Source: Acidobacteriaceae bacterium (GTDB lineage Bacteria > Acidobacteriota > Terriglobia > Terriglobales > Acidobacteriaceae). Taken from it: 8,524 nt of DNA. The notes under the pieces are model-generated. The model saw only the letters and a list, made by a program, of their open reading frames with translations, ran no database searches and was not told where the DNA came from. The translations under genes and the position numbers were made by a program. Positions 7,805 to 8,524 of the stretch are shown here, piece after piece (the stretch's first letter is position 1; every line of letters starts with the position of its first letter). The stretch lies in NCBI GenBank assembly GCA_030049955.1, contig JASIJX010000449.1:1-8524 (forward strand), read 5' to 3'.

Positions 7805-8524
7805 TCAGCCGCGGCCTGCACTGGCGGACAGGCCGACGGCCATCGCGTCCAGCGAGAGCGAGCGCAGCAGGTTGCGCCGCATGCCCTGCTCCACCTGAGC
7901 GAGCGCGCGAGCCGCGCCGTCGATCCACTCGATACTGACGCCCGCGGCCATCCGCTCCAGCTCGCCCTGGATATCGATGTTACGGATGAATGCAGGCGTT
8001 CCGGCGAGGATGAGCAAAAGGTCCTCAACCAGGCTGCCGAGAGCGCGCAGCAGATTCTGCGTCTTTTCCTGGCCTTCAGCGCCGGCACGGTAGGTTTCAG
8101 TGGCGCGGAAGAGGTGCGAATAGTCTGGCTCCTTCAGCGCAGTGCGCAGCACGACGAGCGCATCTTCGCGGCTGGCGAGATACGTCGCCAGATCGAAGCC
8201 CAATGCCCGTCCAACCGCTCCCTCCGCCAGGCGCGCCACCAGCGCGCGATCGCGTTGCTTCAGCTCTGGCCGGCGTGCGGCAAGCAGCGCCTCGATCTCC
8301 TGCGGCGGAATAGCACCCAGCCGGTGAATCACGGCGCGCGAGCGAATGGTGGGCAACAGCTCGTGTGGGTTTTCCGTGAGCAGCACAAGCGAGGTGTGCT
8401 CGGGCGGCTCTTCCAGTAGCTTGAGCAGGCTGTTGGCGGCTTCCTTCATAAAATTCGAACAGGTGAAGATGCTGATAGCTCTCCGCGCCTCGGCTGGCGG
8501 GCGATAATAGGCCGCGTGGATCAC
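7805..8524 (-). CDS. holB: DNA polymerase III delta' subunit, C-terminal part (5' end outside window)
   Basis: Delta' is the fixed stator of the clamp loader (with delta and tau/gamma) that opens the beta clamp and loads it on DNA. The frame is cut by the window edge: the GTG at 8524 is an internal valine codon. Counting from it, the conserved segment EAANSLLKLLEEPPEHT (28-44) and the arginine-bearing LLPTIRSRA (57-64, normally ending SRC) identify the AAA+ clamp-loader fold. The C-terminal region (about 150-235) is the helical collar, ending NLLRSLSLDAMAVGL as is usual for the family. The stretch before EAAN (ISIFTCSNFM, 17-26) lacks a normal Walker B aspartate, which suits delta' (inactive ATPase site) and argues against DnaX. 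The N-terminal P-loop region and any upstream neighbour (often tmk) are outside. hfq follows 331 nt downstream. Confidence 0.88.
   Translation of the reverse strand: MIHAAYYRPPAEARRAISIFTCSNFMKEAANSLLKLLEEPPEHTSLVLLTENPHELLPTIRSRAVIHRLGAIPPQEIEALLAARRPELKQRDRALVARLAEGAVGRALGFDLATYLASREDALVVLRTALKEPDYSHLFRATETYRAGAEGQEKTQNLLRALGSLVEDLLLILAGTPAFIRNIDIQGELERMAAGVSIEWIDGAARALAQVEQGMRRNLLRSLSLDAMAVGLSASAGRG

Noticed and set aside
7129..8088. Hfq as the tail of a 319-residue protein
   Set aside because: The upstream part overlaps holB out of frame on the same strand and has no conserved features; the Hfq-like core needs only 82-114 residues.

Overview
The window reads as ordinary chromosome of a GC-rich Gram-negative-type bacterium. 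I favour an acidobacterium (Acidobacteriota, Terriglobia-like). The reasons are base composition, the divergent Hfq-like protein whose Sm core resembles acidobacterial homologues as I remember them, and a long SecA with a zinc-binding tail. No 16S or other decisive marker is present, so the placement is inference.

Layout from left to right: (1) the C-terminal third of a ClpC-type AAA+ unfoldase, cut by the window edge and closed by a perfect 12-bp hairpin terminator; (2) secA, complete, starting at GTG with a good Shine-Dalgarno; (3) converging on secA, a minus-strand pair: a CYTH-domain protein followed by a CpaE/TadZ-like MinD-family ATPase with a degenerate P-loop, the latter preceded by a 10-codon mini-ORF that ends inside its start codon; (4) diverging from the CYTH gene, a full-length Sua5-type threonylcarbamoyl-AMP synthase; (5) a 148-nt gap between convergent sua5 and hfq that is almost wholly one imperfect inverted repeat; (6) a small Hfq-like Sm protein on the minus strand with a leader of about 330 nt carrying palindromes and a direct repeat; (7) the C-terminal part of the DNA polymerase III delta-prime subunit, cut by the right edge.

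The genes are housekeeping functions: protein quality control (ClpC), secretion (SecA), tRNA t6A modification (Sua5), RNA chaperoning (Hfq-like) and clamp loading (HolB). They do not form one pathway. The CpaE/TadZ-like gene is the most accessory-looking; the other Tad/Flp pilus genes are not in the window. I see no phage, transposon, toxin-antitoxin, CRISPR, tRNA or rRNA. I do not find a clear new multi-gene system. The best leads are the inverted repeat beside hfq, the unusual RNA-binding surfaces of the Hfq-like protein, and the degenerate CpaE-like ATPase with its coupled mini-ORF.
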